Assembly: GCF_000281045.1 (NCBI RefSeq)
Contig: NW_008246097.1
Location: 408,362 to 451,587 of the forward strand
Source: Saprolegnia diclina VS20
Taxonomy: Eukaryota > Oomycota > Saprolegniomycetes > Saprolegniales > Saprolegniaceae
DNA: 43,226 nucleotides
Reading direction: 5' to 3'
This document shows, one piece after another, positions 20,501 through 29,606 of this stretch. Both the position numbers and the translations under genes were made by a program. The notes under the pieces were generated by a model, which saw only the letters and a list, made by a program, of their open reading frames with translations, made no database searches and was not told the origin of the DNA. Positions within the stretch are counted from its first letter, which is position 1, and each line of letters begins with the position of its first letter.

Positions 20501-21595
20501 GAAGAGCATGTTGGACTCGATGCTGTCGTAGCGGTAGACGTACATCGACGAGCGCGCACTCGTGTCCTTGGGCTTGCGCCACCACGACCGGATCGCGTTC
20601 TTGACGCCCTTCTTGACGGCCGCCACGTTCTCGTTGAGCGCAAACATCTTGGCTTCGATCTGCGGCAGCATGCATTTCGTAGCAAAGTCCCAGAGCAAGT
20701 TGCGGATCGACTGGTGGTCGCTGTCATGCAGGTAGCACCCAAACGGCGCGTCCATCTCCAGCTATGGAATAAGAATCAGATCTACGATACGGCGACAAGG
20801 CGACGCTACCGGCGGCAAGTTGCGAACATACGGGTGGCCGACCCAGGACGACGCCGACTCGAGGCTGGGCGTAGGAAGCGAATTGATGTGCATGACGCCC
20901 CCCGAGTTGGCCGGGAGCCCGAGGTTGCGGTAGATGGCATCGGCGTCAATCGAGGTCTGCTGCGTCTCGCACACGTCGTGCAGCACAATGTAGTACTTGG
21001 GGATGTTCATGTCGTAGAGGCCTTCTTGGAAGACAGAAGGCATCGACTGTGGCGACGCGAGCTGCTGGAACGCATGGCGCGGGTCGCCCTCGGTCGACGA
21101 GACGACGAGGACGTTGGCGTGCGGGTGGTAGATCATGCTCGTCTCTTCGCACTGGAAGCTCTCGAGCAGCTCGTGCTTGAAGGCCTTGTACCACGAGAGC
21201 GGCTCCATCGCGTCGCCCCCAATCGCGCGCAGAAAGCCGGGGACGTCGGCGTCGCTACCCACCGGCGGCAGCTTCCACGGCAATTTGTCCGGACTGCTCG
21301 TTTGTACGCGTACGGCCGAGTCCGCAATCACCTGGTTGAGCTTGGTGGAAGCGTCGGCCGGCGGCGTCGGGCCAAAGTTGGCGGCGTGCAGGAAGCGCAT
21401 GCGCACCTCGGGCAGCATGACGGGGCCGTTGACCGACCGGACGGGCGTGTTGGCGTTGGCGAAGACGCCGTAGGCGTTGAGGAGCTGCTCGACCGAGAGG
21501 CCGCCGTTCTTGGCGACGATGCGCTCGGCCTCGGCCGTCGTGTTGAGCAGCACGACCGGCGCAAAGGCCTCGTGCGCCCAGGAGCCGAGATCCAT
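17536..21595 (-). CDS. TRAPPC8: TRAPPC8 (Trs85) subunit of the TRAPP III tethering complex
   Basis: Four exons on the minus strand: 20810-21595, 18629-20761, 18106-18582 and 17536-18057 (1305 aa; human TRAPPC8 is about 1435). Introns are 46-48 nt and all in phase 0. The N-terminal part matches the family (FAPVVLLNTTAEAERI, then PKYYIVLHDVCE), the middle shows the conserved SIRNLLWDFATKCMLPQIE and the helical repeats around MADL-like LADMAFCIHDYDLALSMY, and the C-terminal half is a series of beta-rich immunoglobulin-like modules. TRAPPC8 acts with Rab1 in ER-Golgi and autophagy traffic as the TRAPP III-specific subunit. The start at ATG 21595 fits the family N-terminus; a short upstream exon starting near 21665 cannot be ruled out. 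Confidence 0.88.
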
Positions 21596-22155
21596 GCTCG
21601 TTGACGGCGACGACTTCCTTCTGTTCTGAGCCCGTCAATAACCTCTCAAACTCGATATCGGCCATTGCAGGCCCGAGAAGGGCCGCGGCGATGCCACGTA
21701 GTGTTGATGCTTGCGACTTGGCAAACGTCCGGTCGATCGATCGATCAGGAGCAGCAACAACAAGGTAGCTTTAGGTGTGGAATCGCTGCCAGCTCATGTA
21801 AACTTTAGTGGTGGACGGTCTATACTGCGTCTGTTGAAGATCCACTCTGATGATCCGACAAGATGTACATACACGCGCTCGCTTCTTTGATTCCATAGCA
21901 TTTACACACAGAGACTAGCCTCTCCACCCCTTCTTCCTTCTTTGCTCACTGGGCCGCAGCGGCGGCGCGTCTTGCTCTTCTCCAGTCCCGTGGGGTCCTA
22001 AGTGAGGCCCATGACGACAAGCCGTCATGTTCTTTTAGGCATCGTATATCGGTGGCAACAGACGAGAAACGCCAGTGCGTGCGGTGCAGGCGGTCAGGAC
22101 AAAGAAGACAAGATTGTACAAGGTATGATTGTATCAATGTTTCAATGGTGTAGGG
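21596..22155. other. Intergenic, TRAPPC8 upstream region and STIL 3' end
   Basis: 560 bp between two minus-strand genes. It contains a short tetranucleotide run (TCGA repeated three times plus a partial copy, 21733-21747). No gene is supported. The part next to 21595 should contain the TRAPPC8 promoter. Confidence 0.4.
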
Positions 22156-24533
22156 CTAGGACTTGACCATGCGCTTGAGGTACTTGGCTTCGATCGCGCG
22201 CACTTCGACTTCGTCGTCTTCCGAGTCGTCGTCGCGGCTGAGATGGTACCGAATGCGCGGAATGTCCATGGTTTCCAGCAGCACGGACGCTGGTGGCATG
22301 GCCGGTGGCCCCAGTGTGCCCGAGTCAAACTGTGTGCGCAAGAGCGGGTACGTCACGGACGATGGCTCCGATAAATAGTCGTCGACCTCTTCGGGCTCCA
22401 CGAGGTACTGGATACCGCTGTTTGGCTCGTCGTCGGACAGAGGCGCGTCCTCGATCTTGGCGCCGACAAGAGCAGCTTCGTGGGTCAGTGCACTCTGGCG
22501 TACTTCGACGACGTCTGGCTTGTCATGCAGTACTTCGTTCAGAACGACCGGCAGGTCTTCATCCGCTTGGACGGTAAGGGCCGCGTCTTCGGCCGTGGGT
22601 ACGCCGCCAAGAGGAGCTGCGTGCGCGTCATCCTCACCACCGACCGTCAAAGGATTGGTGGGTTGCTTGGCAGCTTCAGTGGTCTCATCGGGCGACGATG
22701 GCACAGCTTCCAACGGCAGAGACTCGATCCCAGTCAGAGGAGAGGCATTCTGAGGACTGGTCAAGATGAAGCTCGTGTTGGTGCCCACGGACTGGGTCTC
22801 TTTGGGTGTCGCAGCAGATTTGTACAAGCGTTGTACGGTCTGTAGCTGGTCCTGGAGCATTTGAATCTGCCGTTGCATCGCTTGCATCTGTTCGCGGTGC
22901 TCCCGAAGCAGATCGGAGGACGCAAGCTCGACGGGTGGCGTGGGTTGCGGCGGTGACAGCGGTCGAACGACGGGTTTGGCCGTAGGGTTCGTTGGTGGGA
23001 GGCGCGGCATGGGCGTCGGAAGCTCATCACAGGACATGCTATCGTCCGCATGCGGCGCTGGCTCGGGCTCGTGCGCGACCTGCGACGCCGTGGTTCTGGG
23101 GACGTCGGCCGTAGGTATCGGTTGGTGCGACTGTTGCAGGTAGAGCTCGACGGCGTCCACGGTGGCTGACCGGCCCACCGTCACGCGTCGCGTGGTCGTG
23201 AAGAGACCGACAGTTGCGGGACTTGTCGCGTCGGTGCCCAGCGTCATTTCAAAAAACTCGGGCAGCCACTGCTTGGTCTCTGTGGGGTATTTGACCACCA
23301 AGCACGTCTGCGGCGCGACCCAGAGCTGTTCTCGCCCGGCTACTGCCATTGTGTGGTACAGTAGACTCTGGTAGTACAAGGACGTGGCCGACGACGCCTG
23401 GAGCCAGAGCCCCACAAGCGGCCGCGACGTCGCTAGGGGATCCGTCGGCAGAAGCGGTACCATCTTGCGCGTCTTATCGAGCGTGACAAGCCCGCTCTCG
23501 TGCGTCGACTGGAGCTTCATGAGCGCCTTGGCGAGCGGCGTGAGGAGCAGCGGAAGGTTCCGGATCGGCAACAGATGGATTTCGGCCGTCGGCGCCACCA
23601 GCTCCATCGTCAAGTTGAGCTGCGTTGGCATAAAGAGCGAGACCACCAGGCGCATCTACAGCAAGCGAATGCATAAGCACATGCAAGCATGAAAAAGCGA
23701 ATCGTCATACTGAGAGGGCAACGTCGAGGGGTCCGCCATGCTGAAGCGTGTACGTTGTGCCATGGACCATGGCTTCGTGGGAGGAGAGCTACAGCAGCGG
23801 TATGAGAATGCACTCGCCTCGGAAATGCAACACACCGAGCCGAGTTCGCGCGGTTCCTTGAGCACGACATAGACCGGGAAGGACGAGGGTGGCCGCGAGA
23901 GGTTGCGAGGGTCCGTGTTGACGCTGAACGCAGTTCCGTGAATGGCCCAGTTCGAAGTCGACGTAGCTTGGCTGTAGAGCACGTGACCAAGGAGCTGGGG
24001 CCCCGACGAGCGCCGAAGCACGGCTTCGTGGATCTGTCCGAGAACGGCAGCGGTGAGCGTGATCTTGGGCACAATGGCTTCCTCGGGGTGGATTACTTGG
24101 GCTGCCCCCAGCGGCCGGCGGTCCCTATGGTTATGAGTCAGCACCTTCATGCAGCAGCAAAGGTTATACCACAAGACGGAGCGTGTCGACGGAAACTCGA
24201 TGGTGCCCAAGTACGCGCCACTGTTGAATGATGCTGGCTTGGGCGAGAGCGAAGTTGACGAGCGATGACCCTTTGGGCTCTTGGGCGCATGGCGAGAGAG
24301 CACAGCTCGGCCATGCGGAGCCCTACATAGCGTGCGTGAGCGTGCAAGGATAAAGCGAGGTCGGTACATGCGGAAGGACGTGCTCATTGGGGGCACGCGC
24401 GGGGCTGCTTCTGCGCAGCTCGTATCTTCATCCTCCGTGTCGGGGAAGAAGGCCGACTTCTGGCGCCGCCGAGGCCTACGTCGACGAATGAGACCATCTC
24501 CATCATGGCGCCGGCTAGGTCCGCGTACATCAT
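22156..24533 (-). CDS. STIL: STIL / Ana2 / SAS-5-family centriole duplication protein
   Basis: Six exons: 24495-24533, 24368-24459, 24170-24322, 23836-24124, 23711-23788 and 22156-23655 (716 aa; human STIL is about 1290). Family evidence: FPSTRSVLWDRRP, the LVV-type block after RRPLG, and above all TLDKTRKMVPLLPTDP followed by RPLVGLWLQ and PEFFEMTLG, which follow the N-terminal STIL domain. Residues about 460-510 hold a coiled coil (REQMQAMQRQIQMLQDQLQ), the element used for oligomerisation in this family, followed by SVGTNTSF. The C-terminal third is acidic and Pro-rich. STIL recruits SAS-6 during procentriole formation, which fits an organism with flagellated zoospores. The first two exons and the 35-nt intron between them are the weakest part of the model. 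Confidence 0.82.
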
Positions 24534-25719
24534 GCGTGTCCTTGGTCGCGGATCGCCCGTCGGTTCGAATGTGTTATCCGGACAATTCTCTGCCGGTTGA
24601 CGGCAACACGAGAATTGTATCGCATTTCAAATCGTCCGGATAATCGAGCTGGAGCGCGCGCGTCTTGCAAATTTGAAATGGACTGCAACTCAGATCGTAG
24701 TCCTCTCAGACATGATTCGCACCTTGGTGAAGCGACTGCCTTCTCGTATTCGCCCACAAACTGGTTTCCTACATTTTGTAGTGGAGCAAACGCGTGATTT
24801 CTCGAAAACTCAAACTCTTAAAACGCAATGTTGAGCGCAAATGGATCCAAACCCCAGCCAACGTCATCAAAGTTGGGGCTGGCAAAGTGGTCCAGTCGCT
24901 GATTTTTGACTCTGGTACGAGCTCGAAGTACGTCGTGCGATAGAACCACCACGGCGGGGGAGTGATGTTGGTTCTGACACACAGCGGTCGAATGCTGCGC
25001 ATCGTCGCATGTGGCCTAGACACAGACTCGTGACCTGATCGCGCGACGGGGCGCCAAAGATACTTCCTCGCCGTCGACAACGTCAGAGCTGGTCGCACGT
25101 GACGGTGCAGCTATAAAACGCTATCAATGGTTTTGCTCCGGGTTCGAGCGGGCATGCGTCTTCAATGCCAAGCGAACGTGCAAGTCGTCGGCTTTTTGCC
25201 CAGTGCCGATCCTATAACACGAGGGACCAATCTCGGGTATATCCAGTGGCGGCTGCATCTTGCCACGGGTAATTTTGAAACTCGAAATTTGTCATTTTCA
25301 ACACGAAGGTATAGCTCAAACCATTTCTCGTAGCTTTATCAGTTTGCGCCAGCAAAGGCGACAGTCGAGCCCATGCGTCCTCACCATACATAAAGTGTAC
25401 CGAGCGCAGAGACCTCGAAGATGGTCCCTTGCATCATCATCATAAAAAACGCGACACAACCGTGGTCCTCGGCTTCGCTTTATATTAATATTGCACTTGT
25501 CGGTTTTCGGCATACAGATTACAAGTGATTTAATAAAAAGAAACTGCGCTGTAGGGGAGCGCTGTCAAACTTGAACCGGTGCGCTATTTTGGCCAATCGA
25601 AAGGCGTGGTCGGCGCTTTTCCAAGCGACGCTCGCGTCGGATTGGCTCGTTTTCGGATGCCAGAACAAGGCAAAAATTATGGTCTGGGATTTCACTCGAA
25701 GAAACACCTTGCAGCCACC
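24534..25719. other. 1.2-kb divergent intergenic region with nested inverted repeats
   Basis: No gene is supported between the starts of STIL (minus) and ORMDL (plus). Base composition is more AT-rich than the genes. Close to STIL there are overlapping perfect inverted repeats: TTATCCGGAC (24574-24583) with GTCCGGATAA (24634-24643), AATTCTC (24584-24590) with GAGAATT (24610-24616), and CATTTCAAAT (24623-24632) with ATTTGAAATG (24671-24680). Two open frames (24769-25098 minus, 25127-25333 plus) have no coding character that convinces me. Confidence 0.5.
24574..24680. repeat. Cluster of three perfect short inverted repeats
   Basis: The 10-bp, 7-bp and 10-bp arm pairs listed for the surrounding region lie within 107 bp. 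The first two pairs nest and could fold into one interrupted hairpin; the third overlaps it. The cluster starts about 40 bp upstream of the STIL start codon, so it may be promoter structure or a remnant of a small inverted-repeat element. Confidence 0.5.
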
Positions 25720-26241
25720 ATGTCGAGCAGCCGCAGCGCGACGATGATGGAGCCCTGCCTCAACAAGAACGTCAACTGGATGGACTCGCCAGGCTTCGCG
25801 GCCTTCTATGGCATCCTCCTCCTCTTCATCTACACCATCGTGACCATGGTGCTGCCCGCGACGTGGTCCTGGACCGGCGTCAGCATTGTGCATGGCTTCA
25901 TCTCGTTCATGATCATGCACTGGATCAAGGGCTCGCCGGAAGAGGGCTCGATGGGCTCGGGCGAGTACCGCGAGATGACATTTTACGAGCAGATTGACGA
26001 CGGCCGCCCGTGGACGTGGGTCAAGAAGTTTCTTATCTTGGTGCCCACGGCGCTCCTCTTGCTCGCGAGCGTCTCGTCCAACTACGACACGACGCAGCTT
26101 TTCATCAACTGCCCGATCTGGATCGTCCTCATCCTCGCCAAGCTGCCCGAGCTCCACGGCGTCCGCCTCTTTGGCATCAACGGCACGGTCGGCATCGACG
26201 ACGACGCCAAGAACCACTTCGCGCATTGCAAGAGCTCGTAA
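25720..26241 (+). CDS. ORMDL: ORMDL-family regulator of serine palmitoyltransferase
   Basis: 173 aa, single exon from ATG 25720, which is preceded by ACC. The protein is of normal ORMDL length plus a slightly longer N-terminus. It has NVNWMDSPGFAAFYG, hydrophobic segments at about residues 26-65, and a second pair at about 105-145; the family hallmarks include HWIKGSPEE, FYEQIDDG and LPELHGVRLFGING. ORMDL proteins sit in the ER membrane, bind serine palmitoyltransferase and hold back sphingolipid synthesis. It is convergent with Rab5, with 170 bp between the stops. The upstream frame stays open for 47 codons, but the ATG at 25720 matches the usual family start. Confidence 0.92.
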   Translation: MSSSRSATMMEPCLNKNVNWMDSPGFAAFYGILLLFIYTIVTMVLPATWSWTGVSIVHGFISFMIMHWIKGSPEEGSMGSGEYREMTFYEQIDDGRPWTWVKKFLILVPTALLLLASVSSNYDTTQLFINCPIWIVLILAKLPELHGVRLFGINGTVGIDDDAKNHFAHCKSS

Positions 26242-26411
26242 GCTCACTTCTTATCTACGTACCCTCTGTACTGCTATTGCTACGTGTGGATGAGGTCAAC
26301 CTCAAGAAGCGCGATGCAAGCACCGAAATAAAATATGTTCATTTTCAGTCATAAAGACGATGCCTCTACGAGTGGAGCCGAACGAACACGCAGGCAAAAC
26401 AGGCGATTGCA

Positions 26412-27159
26412 TTAGCAGCAGCCATTCTTCTTCGGTGGCGTCACGGGCGTGATCGGGAACGCATCCCGCTCCGGTTGCTGCGGGTTCTTCGGCAGCTTCT
26501 GCGCGATCGCCACAAAGAGGTCTTTGACATTCACAGCCGTCTTGGCCGACGTCTCCATGTGCAAAATCTCATTCTCTTCCGCGTACTGACGCGCCTCCTA
26601 CCGTCATCATGCCACGCATGGGTGCCTGATTTCAGCAGGGATACAATTCACGCACCTCCAAGTCGACCTTGCGGCGCGCCTCGAGATCCGCCTTGTTGCC
26701 GGCAAGCGCAATGATTACATTGGGGTCGCCCCGCCGCTGGAGCTCCTTCACCCACGACTTGGCGCCTGTAAACGAGTCCTATTTCAGAGTGGTAGCCAAT
26801 GAGCCACAACCGTGCCACCACGCAGCTGCGTACCTTGTTCGTGACGTCGTAGACGACGATAGCCGCCGCCGCGCCGCGATAGTACATGGGCGCGAGGCTG
26901 CGGTAGCGCTCTACGATAGGCCATATGAGAGCACGCCACCATATTGCAGTCTACCTTGGCCAGCGGTATCCCAAATCTCAAACTTGACCGTCATGCCATC
27001 GTCGAGCGAGACGGTCTGCGTGAGGAAGGCGGCGCCGATCGTGGGCTCCTGGAACTCAAAGAACTCGTCGCGGACGAAGCGCACGACGAGGCAGGACTTG
27101 CCCACGGCCGTGTCGCCGAGGAGCACGAGCTTGAAGTGGCACGTCTTGTTGGAGGCCAT
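26412..27159 (-). CDS. RAB5: Rab5-type small GTPase
   Basis: Four exons: 26955-27159, 26834-26910, 26656-26778 and 26412-26597 (196 aa), with introns of 44-58 nt. All G motifs are present: GDTAVGKS (P-loop), TIGAAF (switch I with the Rab5-type Ala-Ala-Phe), [20 protein letters not shown] (switch II with the catalytic Gln), GNKAD and ETSAKT. The C-terminus is NGCC, a double-cysteine geranylgeranylation site. Rab5 controls early endosome fusion. Length and motifs are complete, so the gene should be active. Its promoter lies in 27160-27459. Confidence 0.95.
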
Positions 27160-27459
27160 GGTCGCCGACTCTTCCGCGCTGCCGACGTGTTGAGATATGC
27201 GGTCTCCCGTTGGCGGATTTTTTTCGTCGAAATATTATTTCACCGTTACCAACCCCTGTATACGAAAACGCTGTAGAAACAAACGCTCGCACCGAAAAAT
27301 CCACGCATCAAGTCTCAGAGGTTTCTCCGCGCGCCCCCGGGCTTGGTCGGGCAAGGACGCGCGCCGTCGCATGCATTCCTACAGGCTATGTGGCATAACC
27401 AGGTATACGATAATAGAGGCTCATCGACAGCATACAGTGTACATGCTAGTGGAATAATC
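27160..27459. promoter_or_regulatory. Rab5 upstream region
   Basis: 300 bp upstream of the Rab5 start, moderately AT-rich near 27215-27250. No clear TATA or other motif was recognised and no gene is supported. Confidence 0.35.
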
Positions 27460-27735
27460 CTATCGATTGTGACAGGATATGCAAAATAGAAGGATTGCAG
27501 GGAAATTCGGCACCCAGCAGCCAATCCAAAGCGGGTTCCACGGTATCCGGAACAACTCGTCGAGAAAGATCTCGCCGAGCCGAGGGGGCGCTGGCTCTGG
27601 CGGCGGAGCGACCGACGTCATGCGAGAAGAACCAGATTCTTGAAGCTGCCTACGACGCGTCTCCATGACCCATGCGTCTACGGCCCATGGCGCTGTGTTT
27701 GCGCCTTCATGGCTCTTGGGCGTCGATGGCTCCAT
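27460..27735 (-). CDS. Possible small protein, unknown
   Basis: 91-aa frame from ATG 27735 in the gap between Rab5 and Mago nashi. The first half is polar with a Pro-rich stretch (APPPEPAPPRLGE), followed by FLDELFRIPWNPLWIG and a short hydrophobic end. Composition is compatible with coding, but no homology, signal or conserved motif was recognised. It might be one exon of a larger gene, or chance. Confidence 0.35.
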   Translation of the reverse strand: MEPSTPKSHEGANTAPWAVDAWVMETRRRQLQESGSSRMTSVAPPPEPAPPRLGEIFLDELFRIPWNPLWIGCWVPNFPAILLFCISCHNR

Positions 27736-28072
27736 GAGATCTTATTGCCCGATCCAGCATGCGCCTCCGTCCTGGCGACTCGAGTGAGTGACATGGCTCG
27801 TCTCTAACGTGAGGCAAGGGTGACGCAGAGGGTGACGTGCGCAATGTAGCGACGCGTCGAGAGATCCAGCCATGATTAGAGGACATGACAAGAACGAAGG
27901 GCGGTGCGAGAGACCTTACGCATTGCGATCTTCCACTGGCAACAAGCGAGTTCGAGGGGCTGGCGCCACTGCAAACAGCACAGTCTGGTCCGTCGTCTCG
28001 GGCGCAAGCCAAGCAACGATGATGCTTTTCAATACTTTCTCGATTAGGGAGCGTGGCAGTACGGCCCATCGC

Positions 28073-28791
28073 TTATGGGATCGGCTTGATCTAGTTGCAA
28101 AGACGAGGCGTGAGGACGGAAACCTACATCTAAGGCGTTGTACCTTGAAGTGGAGCGTGATGAGCGAAAACACCATGCACTTCAGGTCCTGCACGAGGTA
28201 GTAGAAGACACGGAGGCCTTCCGGATCGTCGCTGTCTTGCACATCGAGGAGCGACCCGATCTTTGCGCACTAAAAAGAATAGGGGATGACATGAGCGCAC
28301 TTCCCAGATGCGCCAGGACCGTACGCTGAACGAGATGTGCTTGTCATCGAGAATAAGCTCAAGCTCTTGCTTGCCGACGCGGTCGCTAATGGGCCACTTG
28401 CGGTCGTCTTCGCTACACACAACGACATCGCCGGTGAGCTTCGCCTTGGGCCGGTGCCATTATCGTACTTGGCAATTTCGCTGCTCTCGATGATGCGCTT
28501 GAACTCGTCGAGGACCGACTGCGATACGACCACTGGTTCGTGCACATGAGACTTTGCATGAGAAAGCGCAATGAGCCCACGCACCTTCCTTCTCGATGAT
28601 CGAGTCGTTCTTGTAGTTCGAGTTGTTGGCGTAGCGCAGGCGGCCGTTCGACTGGAGCTCAAACTCCATGTACTCGTGGCCAAACTTGCCCTTGTGGCCG
28701 ACGCTACATATGGGGTTCGTTAGCGGCCACGGACATACGTGGCGCATGGAGCGTACTAGTAGCGGAGGTAGAAGTCGTCGCGGCGCGCCAT
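28073..28791 (-). CDS. MAGO: Mago nashi, core exon-junction-complex subunit
   Basis: Six exons: 28757-28791, 28585-28703, 28469-28532, 28325-28412, 28144-28269 and 28073-28090 (149 aa; the family is about 146-148 aa). Introns are 52-56 nt and all junctions rebuild the conserved protein: [91 protein letters not shown] and the end HFKIKPIP. Mago binds Y14 and stays on spliced mRNA upstream of exon junctions. The last coding exon is only 18 nt; it was found because the IKPI ending is invariant in the family. No anomaly in key residues. Confidence 0.95.
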
Positions 28792-29606
28792 GGTCCTCGC
28801 AGAATGCTTCGATGGAATTTACGACCAACAGAAACCCCAGGCTGGGAACCTCCATAAACAAATACTTCGATTCCACGATATACACACTATATACTGACTA
28901 TTTCAAGCGGTGACACTATTTCGATAAAAGAGCGGTAAGCCCAGCCAACGCGGTCATCGACGCCATTATTGACCCATGTCGACGCCGAGGCGCGTCAAGG
29001 CTCACTTNNNNNNNNNNNNNNNNNNNNNNNNNNNNNNNNNNNNNNNNNNNNNNNNNNNNNNNNNNNNNNNNNNNNNNNNNNNNNNNNNNNNNNNNNNNNN
29101 NNNNNNNNNNNNNNNNNNNNNNNNNNNNNNNNNNNNNNNNNNNNNNNNNNNNNNNNNNNNNNNNNNNNNNNNNNNNNNNNNNNNNNNNNNNNNNNNNNNN
29201 NNNNNNNNNNNNNNNNNNNNNNNNNNNNNNNNNNNNNNNNNNNNNNNNNNNNNNNNNNNNNNNNNNNNNNNNNNNNNNNNNNNNNNNNNNNNNNNNNNNN
29301 NNNNNNNNNNNNNNNNNNNNNNNNNNNNNNNNNNNNNNNNNNNNNNNNNNNNNNNNNNNNNNNNNNNNNNNNNNNNNNNNNNNNNNNNNNNNNNNNNNNN
29401 NNNNNNNNNNNNNNNNNNNNNNNNNNNNNNNTGTTCGAATCACACTATCTACCCGCCGTTGCAACACTAAAAGCGCCGTAACCTAGGTTATCAAAACCCG
29501 GAGGTTGAAGGTACCCATCGCCGACCAATTGGGAGGCGGCGCGATCCTTCATATCGCAGCGCAGCAGGAGCGGCAGTCCATCAATCGCCGTTTGTCACTT
29601 GTGAGC
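28792..29606. other. Intergenic region interrupted by an assembly gap
   Basis: 28792-29007 lies upstream of Mago nashi. 29008-29431 is a run of 424 N. 29432-29606 precedes the first ATG of the glutaminase gene; its frame is open from about 29505, so an additional 5' exon could be hidden in or before the gap. Nothing else can be supported. Confidence 0.6.
29008..29431. other. Assembly gap (424 N)
   Basis: Unresolved sequence. Open frames crossing it are meaningless. Confidence 1.

Noticed and set aside
18593-21604. Long plus-strand open frame of more than 670 codons opposite TRAPPC8
   Set aside because: It is Arg/Val/Gln-rich antisense sequence; the minus strand encodes a clear TRAPPC8 homologue.
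28916-29481. Open frames spanning the run of N
   Set aside because: They consist of unknown residues and carry no information.
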